Assembly: GCF_019083995.1 (NCBI RefSeq)
Contig: NZ_JAHRCU010000013.1
Coordinates: 1 to 64,000 of the forward strand
Source of the DNA: Roseococcus sp. SDR
Lineage (GTDB): Bacteria; Pseudomonadota; Alphaproteobacteria; Acetobacterales; Acetobacteraceae
Direction: 5' to 3'
Length of the DNA stretch: 64,000 nt
The position numbers were made by a program, and so were the translations under genes. Positions 54,645 to 63,319 of the stretch are shown here, in pieces. Under the pieces are notes generated by a model. The model saw only the letters and a program-made list of their open reading frames with translations. It was not told the origin of the DNA and ran no database searches. How positions within the stretch are numbered: the stretch's first letter is position 1; every line of letters starts with the position of its first letter.

Positions 54645-55613
54645 TCAGCCCTCGATGCGGATATTCGCCACCCGGATCGCCTCGGCGAAGGCGGCGCGCT
54701 GGGTGGTGATGTAGGTCGCCATGGCGCTGGCGTTCCGGTAGTCGGGCTCAAGGCCCGATGCCGCCACGCGCTCGCGGATTTCCGGCAGCTGCATGGCGCG
54801 GCCGACCTCGCCGTCAATCCGCTCGATCACGCTGGCGGGCGTGCCGGCGGGCGCCATCAGGCCGATCCAGGCACCGCCATCGAAGGCGGCAAGCCCCGGC
54901 AGCGCGGCCAAGGGCGGCACGCCCGGCGCCAGCGAGGAGCCGTTGCGGAAGGAGATGCCCAGCGCCCGCAGCTGCCCATTGCGCATGGCGGCGCCGGCGG
55001 CGGCCACCGTCTCGATCGAGTAGTTCACATGCCCGCCCATCACGGCCGTCAGCGCCGGCGCGCTGCCGGCGAAGGGCACATGCACCACATCCACACCCGC
55101 CAGCGCGTGGAACCAGGAGGCGATGATATGCGCCGTGGCACCCGTGCCGGAGGAGGAGAAGGTGTAGCGCCCTGGATTGGCCTTCAGCAGCGCGATGAAC
55201 TCGGCGGCGGTCTGCGCAGGGAAGTTCGGCGGCACCACCAGCACCAGCGGCGCGATGCCGGTGATGGAGATGGGCATGAAGTCGCGCTCGGCATTGAAGG
55301 GCACGCGCTGCACCAGCGGCGAGGTCACGATGGGCCCGGTGGAGGCGGCGAGCAGCGTGTAGCCATCGGGCGTCGCCTTCGCCACCTGGTCGGTGCCGAT
55401 CAAGCCCCCGGCCCCCGCGCGGTTCTCGGCCACGAAGGGCTGGCCCAGCGTCTCGGTGAGGCGCTGCGCCATGACGCGGGCCGCGAGATCCGTCGCCTGG
55501 CCGGGCGGCCAGGGAATGATCACGCGGACCGGGCGGTTCGGGTAGCTGCCCTGCGCCGCGGCGGTGCCGGCGAGCAGGGCAGGGGCGGCGAGGAGGCTGC
55601 GGCGCGCGAGCAT
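54645..55613 (-). CDS. Bug/TctC family solute-binding receptor (tandem copy 2)
   Basis: 322 residues with leader MLARRSLLAAPALLAGTAAAQ. Family segments are YPNRPVRVIIPWPPGQATDLAARV, ENRAGAGGLIGTDQVAK, TPDGYTLLAASTGPIVTSPLVQR and VVHVPFAGSAPALTAVMGGHVN. It is highly similar to the product of the gene at 55615-56586 along its entire length, including the C-terminal IRVANIRIEG; this is a tandem duplication. It starts one base after the stop of that gene, so the two are cotranscribed. Confidence 0.93.
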   Translation of the reverse strand: MLARRSLLAAPALLAGTAAAQGSYPNRPVRVIIPWPPGQATDLAARVMAQRLTETLGQPFVAENRAGAGGLIGTDQVAKATPDGYTLLAASTGPIVTSPLVQRVPFNAERDFMPISITGIAPLVLVVPPNFPAQTAAEFIALLKANPGRYTFSSSGTGATAHIIASWFHALAGVDVVHVPFAGSAPALTAVMGGHVNYSIETVAAAGAAMRNGQLRALGISFRNGSSLAPGVPPLAALPGLAAFDGGAWIGLMAPAGTPASVIERIDGEVGRAMQLPEIRERVAASGLEPDYRNASAMATYITTQRAAFAEAIRVANIRIEG

Positions 55614-55614
55614 C

Positions 55615-56586
55615 TCAGCCCTCGATGCGGATATTGGCGGCGCGGATGGCCGTCGCGAAGCCGCGCCGCTGGTTGGCGATGTATTCCTTCATGCCGTCCG
55701 CGCCGTGATAGACGGGCTCGAGGCCCGCGGTCGCCAGGCGCTCGCGCATCTCGCCGCGCTGCATGGCGCGGCCGATCTCGGCATCCACGCGGTCGATGAT
55801 CGCGCGCGGCGTGCCGGCGGGCGCCATCAGGCCGATCCAGGCGCCGGCGTCGTAATCCTGCATCCCTGGCAGGCGCGCCAGGGGCGGCACATCCGGCACC
55901 AGGGTCGAGCCGTTCTTGAAGGAGATGCCGAGCGCGCGAAGCTGGCCATTGCGGATCAGCGGGCCGGTCGCCGCCAGGGTCTCGACCGAGTAGTTCACAT
56001 GGCCGCCCACCACGGCGGTCAGCGCGGGGCCGCTGCCCGCGAAGGGCACATGCACGACATCCACGCCCGCCAGCGCATGGAACCAGGCAGCGACGACATG
56101 CGCGGTGGCGCCCGTGCCGGAGGAGGAGAAGCTGTAATGGCCCGGGCGGGCGCGCAGAAGGGCCACGAATTCCTCGGCCGTGCGGGCCGGGAAGTTGGGC
56201 GGCACCACCAGCAGATAGGGCGACATGCCGGTGATGGAGATCTCGGCGAAGTCGCGCTCGGCATTATAGGCGGTGCGCTGCACCAGCGGCGAGGTGACGA
56301 TCGGCCCGGTCGAGGCCGCCAGCAGCGTGTGGCCGTCAGGGGCCGCCTTGGCCACCTGGTCCGTGCCGATCATGCCGCCCGCGCCCGCGCGGTTCTCCGC
56401 CACGAAGGGCTGGCCCAGCGTTTCGGTGAGGTGCTGGGCAGCGATGCGGGCCGCGAGATCGGTCGCCTGGCCGGGCGGCCAGGGGATCACGACGCGCACC
56501 GGGCGGCTCGGCCAGGCCGGCTGGGCGCCGGCGGAAGCGGCGGCGAGCAGGAAGGGGGCGGCAAGGGCCGCGCGGCGCTGGATCAT
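55615..56586 (-). CDS. Bug/TctC family solute-binding receptor (tandem copy 1)
   Basis: 323 residues with leader MIQRRAALAAPFLLAAASAGAQ. It shares with its downstream neighbour the WPPGQATDLAAR loop, ENRAGAGGMIGTDQVAK, LLAASTGPIVTSPLVQR and VDVVHVPFAGSGPALTAVVGGH. Differences cluster in the segments expected to contact ligand (for example ERDFAEISITGMSPYLLVV), so the copies may have different specificities. It is divergent from the enoyl-CoA hydratase gene, about 100 bases apart. Confidence 0.93.
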   Translation of the reverse strand: MIQRRAALAAPFLLAAASAGAQPAWPSRPVRVVIPWPPGQATDLAARIAAQHLTETLGQPFVAENRAGAGGMIGTDQVAKAAPDGHTLLAASTGPIVTSPLVQRTAYNAERDFAEISITGMSPYLLVVPPNFPARTAEEFVALLRARPGHYSFSSSGTGATAHVVAAWFHALAGVDVVHVPFAGSGPALTAVVGGHVNYSVETLAATGPLIRNGQLRALGISFKNGSTLVPDVPPLARLPGMQDYDAGAWIGLMAPAGTPRAIIDRVDAEIGRAMQRGEMRERLATAGLEPVYHGADGMKEYIANQRRGFATAIRAANIRIEG

Positions 56587-56690
56587 GTGTTTCTCTCCCG
56601 AATGTCATGCGCGCATAGCGGCGGGGGGGCGGCTTGCGCAAGGGCCTTCGCACCGCTCCAAATGCGCGCCGCGACAAAGGAAGAAGCTTC

Positions 56691-57479
56691 ATGCAATTCG
56701 AAACGCTGGCGCTGGAGTTCCAGGCGCCGCACCTGCTGATCGTGCGTCTGAACCGGCCCGAGGTGGCCAATGCGTTGAACACGCAGATGGGGCGTGACCT
56801 GCTGGCACTCTGGACCGCGCTGACCGAGGATTCGCGCGGCATCCGCTGCGTGGTCTTCACCGGCACGGGCGGCCGCGCCTTCTGCGCGGGCGGCGACCTG
56901 AAGGAGCGCCTGGGCATGACGGACAGCCAGTGGCAGGCGCAGCACGAGATCTTCGAGCGCGCCTATTGGGCGCTGATGGATTGCCCCATCCCGGTCATCG
57001 CCGCGGTCAACGGCCATGCCTATGCGGGCGGGCTTGAGATGGTGCTGGCGAGCGACTTCGCCTATGGCGCGGAGGGGGCGCGCTTCGCGCTGACGGAAGT
57101 CACCATCGGCATCATGCCGGGGGCCGGTGGCACGCAGAACCTGCCGCGCGCGGTGGGCGAGCGGCGCGCGAAGGAGATCATCCTGACCGGCCGCCCCTTC
57201 ACCGCGCAGCAGGCGTTGGACTGGGGCATCCTGAACGCCGTCTATCCGCCGGATGACCTGCTGCCGGCCGCGATCGAGACGGCCTCACGCATCGCCGAGA
57301 ACGCGCCCCTTTCGGTGCGCCAGGCGAAGAAAAGCATCCATTACGGCCTGCAGATGGATGTGCGGACCGCCCTCCGCTTCGAGATCGAGGCCTATAACCG
57401 CCTGGTCGGGACCGAGGACAGGCACGAGGGCATTGCGAGCTTCAACGAGAAGCGCAAGCCGGTGTTCAAAGGGCGCTGA
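56691..57479 (+). CDS. enoyl-CoA hydratase/isomerase family protein
   Basis: A 262-residue crotonase-fold enzyme. The oxyanion-hole segments are GRAFCAGGDLKERLGM and VNGHAYAGGLEMVLASDF. The two glutamates used by true hydratases are both present, in GGLEM and in LTEVTIGIMPGAGGTQNLPRA. The ending FNEKRKPVFKGR is typical. ATG 56691 has AAAGGAAG upstream. It could take part in fatty-acid or leucine breakdown (a 3-methylglutaconyl-CoA hydratase is otherwise missing next to the mcc genes), but it is 22 kb from them and the assignment is open. Confidence 0.9.
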   Translation: MQFETLALEFQAPHLLIVRLNRPEVANALNTQMGRDLLALWTALTEDSRGIRCVVFTGTGGRAFCAGGDLKERLGMTDSQWQAQHEIFERAYWALMDCPIPVIAAVNGHAYAGGLEMVLASDFAYGAEGARFALTEVTIGIMPGAGGTQNLPRAVGERRAKEIILTGRPFTAQQALDWGILNAVYPPDDLLPAAIETASRIAENAPLSVRQAKKSIHYGLQMDVRTALRFEIEAYNRLVGTEDRHEGIASFNEKRKPVFKGR

Positions 57480-57502
57480 CGTCTGATCGCCGCAGGCGTG
57501 AA

Positions 57503-58471
57503 TCAGCCGTCCGACTGATTGCGAAGCCATGCCACATACTCCGCGACACCCTGCTCCAGCGGCGTGGGCGGGTGCGGGTAGCCAGCCTGGCGCAGCTTCG
57601 CCATCGGCGCCTCGGTGAAATACTGGTATTTGCCGGCGAGGTCGCCCGGCATCGGCATGAACTCGATGCGCTCGGGCTGGCCAAGTGCGGCGAAGACGGC
57701 GCGCGTCAGGTCGAGGAAGCTGCGCGCCTGGCCGCTGCCGCAATTGAACAGGCCCGAGACGCCGGGGTTGTCCAGCAGCCAGAGCATGACCTTCACGCAG
57801 TCGCCCACATTCACGAAATCCCGCGACTGCATGCCATCGGCGATGCCCGGACGGTCCGAGGCGAAAAGGCGCGCGGGGGCGCCGGTCAGGATCTCGCGAT
57901 ACTTGTGCAGCGCCACACTCGCCATGCGGCCCTTATGGCCCTCGCGCGGGCCGTAGACATTGAAGAACTTCAGACCCGCCCATTGCGGCGGCTTCGGGCG
58001 GCCCAAGGCCAGCATCTGCGCCACCCGCCGGTCGAAGGCGTGCTTGGACCAGCCATAGAGGTTGAGCGGCTTGAGGCGCGCCAGTTCCTCCGGCGTCTCG
58101 CCATCCTCGAAGCCCTGGTCGCCATCGCCATAGGTGGCGGCGGAGGAGGCGTAGATGAAGGGCACGCCGCGCTCGGCGCACCAATCCCAGAGCCTGAGCG
58201 AGAGGGTGAGGTTGGAGGCGGCGACGAGGTCGCCATCCGTCTCGGTCGTCGCGCTGATGGCGCCCATATGCACCACGGCGCGCGGGCGCATGGCCAGCGC
58301 CGCGTCCAGCTCGGGCGGCGGCAGCAGGCCGGCCAGCACCGCGCCCTCCAGGTTGCGCCACTTCTCGTCCTTGCCGAGCCAGTCGAGCACCACCACCTCC
58401 TCGCCACGGGCGGTGAGAGCTGCGACAAGGTTCGAGCCGATGAAGCCGGCGCCGCCGGTGACGAGGATCAT
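57503..58471 (-). CDS. hldD: ADP-L-glycero-D-manno-heptose-6-epimerase
   Basis: Final step in making the heptose precursor of the lipopolysaccharide inner core. A 322-residue extended SDR with NADP-binding ILVTGGAGFIGSNLVAAL, HMGAISATTETDGD, the active-site SSAATYGDG (Ser/Thr) and NLYGWSKHAFDRRV (Tyr-x3-Lys). The family-specific LKFFNVYGPREGHKGRMASV and the C-terminal 'AGKYQYFTEAPMAKLRQAGY' identify HldD rather than a generic UDP-sugar epimerase. Other heptose genes (hldE, gmhA) are not in the window. It is convergent with the enoyl-CoA hydratase gene and divergent from ubiK. Confidence 0.94.
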   Translation of the reverse strand: MILVTGGAGFIGSNLVAALTARGEEVVVLDWLGKDEKWRNLEGAVLAGLLPPPELDAALAMRPRAVVHMGAISATTETDGDLVAASNLTLSLRLWDWCAERGVPFIYASSAATYGDGDQGFEDGETPEELARLKPLNLYGWSKHAFDRRVAQMLALGRPKPPQWAGLKFFNVYGPREGHKGRMASVALHKYREILTGAPARLFASDRPGIADGMQSRDFVNVGDCVKVMLWLLDNPGVSGLFNCGSGQARSFLDLTRAVFAALGQPERIEFMPMPGDLAGKYQYFTEAPMAKLRQAGYPHPPTPLEQGVAEYVAWLRNQSDG

Positions 58472-58519
58472 GATTGCGGGTTAGAACGCCCGCCGGGTCG
58501 CAGCAAGAAGGGGTGATCG

Positions 58520-58789
58520 ATGCGCAGAGATGGACGGCAGCGGCTGGATGACCTGGCCGGGATGGCCGGGGGCGCCTTCTCGGTCTTCGCGGGGCTGCGC
58601 GCGGAGATGGAGGCCATGGCCCGCGCCCAGGCCGAAGCCATGGTGCGCAAGCTGGAACTGGCCCGCGCCGAGGACCTCGACGCCGCCATGGAAGTGGCCC
58701 GCCGCGCCCGCGCCCAGGCCGAGGCGCTGGAAGCGCGGGTTGCGGCGCTGGAAGCCGAGATCGCGGCGCTGAAGGCGCCCGCCGCCTAG
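58520..58789 (+). CDS. ubiK: UbiK-like accessory factor (BMFP domain)
   Basis: An 89-residue protein with an N-terminal amphipathic helix (RLDDLAGMAGGAFSVFAGLRAEM), a middle helix with many Ala/Glu/Arg, and a C-terminal coiled coil (ALEARVAALEAEIAAL). This is the layout of the BMFP/YqiC family, which forms trimers and, as UbiK, helps ubiquinone synthesis at the membrane together with UbiJ. Its last four bases overlap the end of the convergent Bug receptor gene. Confidence 0.85.
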   Translation: MRRDGRQRLDDLAGMAGGAFSVFAGLRAEMEAMARAQAEAMVRKLELARAEDLDAAMEVARRARAQAEALEARVAALEAEIAALKAPAA

Positions 58790-59727
58790 TTTCCGGGGCG
58801 GACGCCCGCTTCGGCCAGCAGCTTCGTGATCCGCTCCAGCTCGGCCGTGAAGAGGTCGCCATGGCGCTCCGGCGTCTGGTCGGCCTCGGGGAAGGGCGTG
58901 GTGCCGAGCTGCGCGAAGCGCGCGACGATGGCGGGGTCGGCTACCGCCGCCCGCAGCGCGGCGTTGAGCCGGTTCACCACGGCGGGCGGCGTGCCGCGCG
59001 GGGCGTAGAGCCCGTGCCAGACATGCAAATTCACGCCCGGTACGCCCGCCTCGGCCGAGGTCGCCACCGTCGGGATGGAGGGCAGCCGCGCCGCTGACGT
59101 CACCAGCACGCCCTGGATGGTGCCGGCGGTGAGCTGCGGGATGGCGTTGGTGGATTGGTCACACAGCAGGTCGATGCTGCCCGCCACCAGATCATTCATC
59201 GCCGGCCCGCCGCCGCGATAGGTGACGAGTGTCACGGGAATCCCGAGCGCCTGCGCCAGTTGCAGCGCGCAGAGATGCCCGCTGGTGCCCAGGCCGCCAT
59301 GGCCGATATTGGCCCGCTCGCCCTGCGCCCGCAGCCAGGCGAGCGGCTGATCCAACCCCCGCCGCGCCGAGAGCACGGTGGGGCCGGTGTTGACCAGCCC
59401 CACCGGCGCGAAGGCGGTGCGCGTGTCGAAGCGCAGGTTCGGGATCAGGCCGGGTGCGGCGAGCAAGGCGAGCTGGTTGATCAGGATGGTCTGCCCATCC
59501 GGCGCAGCATTGGCCACGCGCTCCGAGCCGATGGAGCCGCCGGCGCCGGCCACATTCTCGACCACCACCACCTGGCCCAGCGTGCGGCCCATATGCTCGC
59601 CAACCAGGCGCGCGATGGCATCCGTCGCGCCACCGGCCGCGAAGGGGACGATGAGCGTGATGGGCCGCGTCTGCGCGAAGGCCGGGCCCGCGACCAGCGC
59701 GAGGAAAAGGGCCAGCCAGCGCATCAC
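58786..59727 (-). CDS. Bug/TctC family solute-binding receptor
   Basis: 313 residues with a Sec-type leader (MMRWLALFLALVAGPAFAQ) rather than the RR leaders of the other copies. Family segments are TRPITLIVPFAAGGATDAIARLV, ENVAGAGGSIGSERVANAAPDGQTILI and LVTYRGGGPAMNDLVAGSIDLL. Its start overlaps the stop of the D-aminoacylase-like gene by four bases, so it belongs to a three-gene minus-strand unit with two amidohydrolases; an N-acyl amino acid or related ligand is a reasonable guess. Its end overlaps ubiK. Confidence 0.92.
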   Translation of the reverse strand: MMRWLALFLALVAGPAFAQTRPITLIVPFAAGGATDAIARLVGEHMGRTLGQVVVVENVAGAGGSIGSERVANAAPDGQTILINQLALLAAPGLIPNLRFDTRTAFAPVGLVNTGPTVLSARRGLDQPLAWLRAQGERANIGHGGLGTSGHLCALQLAQALGIPVTLVTYRGGGPAMNDLVAGSIDLLCDQSTNAIPQLTAGTIQGVLVTSAARLPSIPTVATSAEAGVPGVNLHVWHGLYAPRGTPPAVVNRLNAALRAAVADPAIVARFAQLGTTPFPEADQTPERHGDLFTAELERITKLLAEAGVRPGN

Positions 59728-61418
59728 GACCCCCGCCGCAGCAACAGTCCCGGCAGCGCGCCGGTCGCGACTCCATTGCGGTAGGTGACGACGCCGCGCT
59801 TGATCGTGGCGCGATAGCCCGAGGGCGCCTGCAACAGGCGCCGCCCGCCCGCCGGCAGGTCATGCACCATGCGCGGCGGCAGCAGGCTCAACTCCTTCTC
59901 GGCGATCAGGTTCACATCGGCCAGCATCCCCGGCGCCAGCACGCCGCGATCGGTGAGGCCCATGGCCCGCGCCGTGTCGCTCGTCTGTCGGCGGACCAAC
60001 TCCTCCATCGGGAAGCCCTGCTTGCCCCAATGCATCAGCACGAAGGTCGGGAAGGAGCCATCCGAGATGAAGCCGACATGCGCGCCGCCATCGGAGAGGC
60101 CGATGATGGCGTTGCGGTGCCGCAGGCATTCGGCGGAAGCATCGAGCGTGTAATCCGCGAAATTGGTCAGCGGCGCGAAGATGAAGTTGGTGCCGTCGCC
60201 CTCGGTCAGCAGATCATAAGCGACCTCTTCCGGCTTGCGGCCCTCGCGCTCGGCCTGGGCTTCCAGGCTCTTCTCGCGCGGCGGCGCGTAGTCGGGCGGT
60301 GCGCCGAAGGGGAACATCCGCGCCCAGTGCAGCCGTGTGATCAGCGGGAAGTTGGAGCCCGCGATGCGGTCCTCGCCGAGAATGCGGGCCCGGCGGCCGG
60401 GCTCGCGAAGTGCCGCGGCGCGCTCAGCCGGCGGAAGATGCGCCACCTCCTTGTAGGAGGGGCAGCCGGAGAAGGGGTTTTGCGAGCCGACCAGCCCCAG
60501 CAGGATGCCGATGGGCCGCGGCGGAAACACCGGCCGGATGTCGAGCCCATTCTCCGCCGCCTCGTCGGAGAGGGCGAGGAGTTCCTTCCACGCCTCGGTC
60601 CGGTCATGCCGCGCCGTCAGCGAAAACACGATGGGCCGGCCGGAGGCCACGGCCACGCGGCGCACCATGGCGAATTCGGTGGCGGGGTCCGGCGTGTTCC
60701 AGTCGGAGACCATTTCCAGCAGCCCGCCGCCGCCTTCCGTCAGCCCGGCGGCGAGGCCGATCAGCTCATCCTCCTGGGCCTTCAAGGTCGGCGTCGGATC
60801 GCCCGCCAGGGTCTTGTGGCTGATGGTGCGGCTGGTGCTGGCGCCGAAGGCCCCGGCGGCGGCGGCCTCGGCCGTCAGAGCACGCATGCGCGCAATCTCG
60901 TCCGGCGTCGCGTTCTCGAGGCTCAACGCGCGCTCGCCCATCACATGCACGCGCAGCGCACCATGCGGCAGCAGCGCGCCGATATCGATGTCGCGCGCCT
61001 TGCGTTCCAGGGCGTTCAGGTATTCGGGGAAGGTCTCCCAGGACCAGTTCAGCCCCTCATGCAGCACAGGGCCGGGAATGTCCTCCACGCCCTCCATGAG
61101 TGCGATCAGCGTGTCGCGATCCTCGGCGCGGCAAGGGGCAAAACCCACGCCGCAATTGCCCATCAGCGCGGTGGTCACGCCATGCCAGGCGCTGGGGGCC
61201 AGGTGGCTGTCCCACACGGCCTGGCCGTCATAATGCGTGTGGATGTCCACGAAGCCGGGTGTCACCAGCAGGCCGGTCGCGTCCATCTCCTCGGCGCCGC
61301 GGCCGCGCACTTCACCGACCTGGACGATCTTGCCGCCCTGGATGGCGACGTCGCCTGCGAAGCCCGGCGCGCCGGTGCCATCCAGGATGGTGCCGCCGCG
61401 AATGACGATATCGAACAT
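59724..61418 (-). CDS. N-acyl-D-amino-acid deacylase (D-aminoacylase) family amidohydrolase
   Basis: A 564-residue amidohydrolase-fold enzyme. It starts with the family opening MFDIVIRGGTILDGTGAPGF. The metal-binding HxH is in FVDIHTHYDGQAVWD, the conserved cysteine in ALMGNCGVGFAPCR is the metal-bridging residue of D-aminoacylases, and the late Asp motif is in GLSDGGAHVGFISDGSFP. The C-terminal AGMLADVNLIAEKELS-like segment ends the beta-sandwich. It overlaps the paralogous gene upstream by one base (TGATG) and the Bug receptor downstream by four bases. Substrate probably an N-acyl or N-carbamoyl compound; not determined. Confidence 0.9.
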   Translation of the reverse strand: MFDIVIRGGTILDGTGAPGFAGDVAIQGGKIVQVGEVRGRGAEEMDATGLLVTPGFVDIHTHYDGQAVWDSHLAPSAWHGVTTALMGNCGVGFAPCRAEDRDTLIALMEGVEDIPGPVLHEGLNWSWETFPEYLNALERKARDIDIGALLPHGALRVHVMGERALSLENATPDEIARMRALTAEAAAAGAFGASTSRTISHKTLAGDPTPTLKAQEDELIGLAAGLTEGGGGLLEMVSDWNTPDPATEFAMVRRVAVASGRPIVFSLTARHDRTEAWKELLALSDEAAENGLDIRPVFPPRPIGILLGLVGSQNPFSGCPSYKEVAHLPPAERAAALREPGRRARILGEDRIAGSNFPLITRLHWARMFPFGAPPDYAPPREKSLEAQAEREGRKPEEVAYDLLTEGDGTNFIFAPLTNFADYTLDASAECLRHRNAIIGLSDGGAHVGFISDGSFPTFVLMHWGKQGFPMEELVRRQTSDTARAMGLTDRGVLAPGMLADVNLIAEKELSLLPPRMVHDLPAGGRRLLQAPSGYRATIKRGVVTYRNGVATGALPGLLLRRGS

Positions 61419-63115
61419 CAGGCTTTCGCTCCCCGGATCAGGCGGCCGGGCAGGGCGCCCGTGGCCGCGCCGTTTTCATGCACGATCTCGCCCGCGCAAA
61501 GGGTCGCGCGATAGCCGCGGGCGCCCTGCACCAGGCGCTTGCCGCCGGCGGGCAGGTCGTAGCGCATGTTGGGCCGCTCGATGGCGAGATTGTCGAAGTC
61601 AATGACGTTGAGGTCGGCGCGCAGGCCGGGCCTGAGACGACCGCGATCATGCAGGCCGAGCGCCGCGGCATTGTCGGCGGCGAGCCGCTTGACCACGAAC
61701 TCGACGGGCAGCCTGCCGCCCCGCGCGCGGTCCCGTGCCCAATGCGTCAGCATGTGCGTGGGGGCGGAAGCATCGCAGATATAGCCCACATGCGCGCCGC
61801 CATCGCCGAGGCCCATCAGCGTGTGCGGATGCGTCACCATCTCGCGGATCGCATCCAGATTGCCGTCGGCGTAGTTCAGCAGCGGGCGGTTGAGGATGGC
61901 GCGGCCTTCCTCTTCCAGCATCCATTCGTAGCAGAGGTCTTCCGGGTCACGGCCCAGGCGCTTCGCCTGCTCCAGCACGCTCGCTTCGGGCGGCGGCTCG
62001 TAGTCGGGCGTCAGCTTGTAGATGCGGGCATAGTTGTTCAGGCGCGCGCGCAGTGCCGGCTCCGTGGGTTCCGCCAGGATGCGGGCGCGGCGGTCCGGGT
62101 CGCGCAGCGCGGCCACGCGCTCGGCGATGGGCAGATGCGCCACCTCGCGGAAGCCCGCGCGCGTCAGGAAGGGGTGTTGGGACAGCTCCCAGCCGAACAT
62201 CAGGCCCACGGGCCGGCCCATCACCTGGCCCGTCACCTGGATGCCCTCGGCATTGGCGGCACTCACCTGCTGCAGGATCCAGCGCCAGAAATCCGGCCGC
62301 GATTCCCGCTGCAGCAGCGAGAAGGTCATGGGCCGCCCGGCGAGACGCGCGATGCGCATCAGCCGCTCCCACTCCTCCTCCGCCGGATCGTCGAAATCGG
62401 AAATCAGCTGCATCCAGCCGCCACCCAAGCCCGCCGCGATCTCGGCCAACTCGATCTCGGCGGCCCCCAGCGTCGGCGTGGGCTCGCCGGCCAGGGTTTT
62501 GTGCGCGATGGCACGAGAGGTGGAGAAGCCGAGCGCGCCGGCCGCGATCCCCTCACGCGCGAGGCGCGCCATCTCGGCGCGGTCCTCGGCCGTCGCCGGC
62601 TCGCGCTCGAAGCCGCGGCGGCCCATGACATGCACGCGGAGTGCCGCATGCGGCACCTGGGTCGCGATGTCCATGTCATAGGGGCGCGATTCCAGCGCGT
62701 TCAGGTATTCGGGGAAGCTCTCCCAGTTCCAGGGCAGGCCCTCGGTGAGCACCACCTCCGGCAGATCCTCCACACCCTCCATCAGCTTCACCAGCATGTC
62801 GCGCGCCTCGGGCCGGCAGGGTGCGAAGCCCACGCCGCAATTTCCCAGCAGCGCCGTCGTCACGCCATGCAGCGAGGAGGAGAGGATCTCGGAGGTCCAG
62901 GTGGCCTGGGCGTCGTAATGCGTGTGGATGTCCACAAAGCCCGGCGTGACCAGGTGCCCGCGCGCATCAAGCTCGGGCGTGCCGCGCGGGACCGTCAGCT
63001 TCTTGCCGATGGCGGTGATGCGGCCCCCGCTGATCACCAGATCGGCTTCGAAAGGTGCCGACCCCGTGCCGTCCACAAGGGTTCCGCCGCGGATGATGAG
63101 GCTCGCTTCGGCCAT
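61418..63115 (-). CDS. N-acyl-D-amino-acid deacylase family amidohydrolase, paralogue
   Basis: 565 residues, the first gene of the amidohydrolase-amidohydrolase-Bug unit. Motifs parallel the neighbouring copy: LIIRGGTLVDGTGSAPF, FVDIHTHYDAQATWTS, ALLGNCGVGFAPCR, HKTLAGEPTPTLG and GLGDGGAHVGYICDASAPTHML. Identity with the neighbour is moderate and spread evenly, so the duplication is old. The start at 63115 gives MAEASLIIRGG, with a GGAGAAATATCC upstream on the minus strand. The frame continues 600 bases further left but crosses the EamA/LysR remnants. Confidence 0.9.
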   Translation of the reverse strand: MAEASLIIRGGTLVDGTGSAPFEADLVISGGRITAIGKKLTVPRGTPELDARGHLVTPGFVDIHTHYDAQATWTSEILSSSLHGVTTALLGNCGVGFAPCRPEARDMLVKLMEGVEDLPEVVLTEGLPWNWESFPEYLNALESRPYDMDIATQVPHAALRVHVMGRRGFEREPATAEDRAEMARLAREGIAAGALGFSTSRAIAHKTLAGEPTPTLGAAEIELAEIAAGLGGGWMQLISDFDDPAEEEWERLMRIARLAGRPMTFSLLQRESRPDFWRWILQQVSAANAEGIQVTGQVMGRPVGLMFGWELSQHPFLTRAGFREVAHLPIAERVAALRDPDRRARILAEPTEPALRARLNNYARIYKLTPDYEPPPEASVLEQAKRLGRDPEDLCYEWMLEEEGRAILNRPLLNYADGNLDAIREMVTHPHTLMGLGDGGAHVGYICDASAPTHMLTHWARDRARGGRLPVEFVVKRLAADNAAALGLHDRGRLRPGLRADLNVIDFDNLAIERPNMRYDLPAGGKRLVQGARGYRATLCAGEIVHENGAATGALPGRLIRGAKA

Positions 63116-63144
63116 GGATATTTCTCCCTGGCCGAAGTCTCGCA

Positions 63145-63168
63145 TCCCTGGCGGTGATGCGCCAGGGA
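63145..63168 (-). terminator. hairpin between amidohydrolase gene and EamA remnant
   Basis: TCCCTGGCG (63145-63153) and CGCCAGGGA (63160-63168), a 9-bp perfect stem with a 6-base loop. It lies just downstream of the EamA-fragment stop on the minus strand and was probably its terminator. Confidence 0.5.
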
Positions 63169-63176
63169 GAGAGGGC

Positions 63177-63317
63177 TCAGCCGCGCCGCAGGACGCCCAT
63201 CGCGACCAGCAGCCCGAGCGAAACCAGCCCCAGTCCCAGCAGTTGCAACCCACCCGGCCATTCGCCGGCCAGCGGAATGCCCAGCAGGATGGCCGATGCC
63301 GGAACCGGCGCCGGAGA
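63177..63317 (-). pseudogene. 3' remnant of an EamA/DMT-family transporter gene
   Basis: About 46 codons that encode the last helix pair of a drug/metabolite transporter: 'PASAILLGIPLAGEWP', then LQLLGLGLVSLGLLVAMGVLRRG and a stop. This matches the usual EamA ending (PVFAALLG..LLGE....QLLG..L...G). All earlier helices and the start are missing; upstream the sequence switches at about 63318 to a LysR gene on the other strand. Hence a truncated, non-functional remnant. Confidence 0.6.
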
Positions 63318-63319
63318 GA

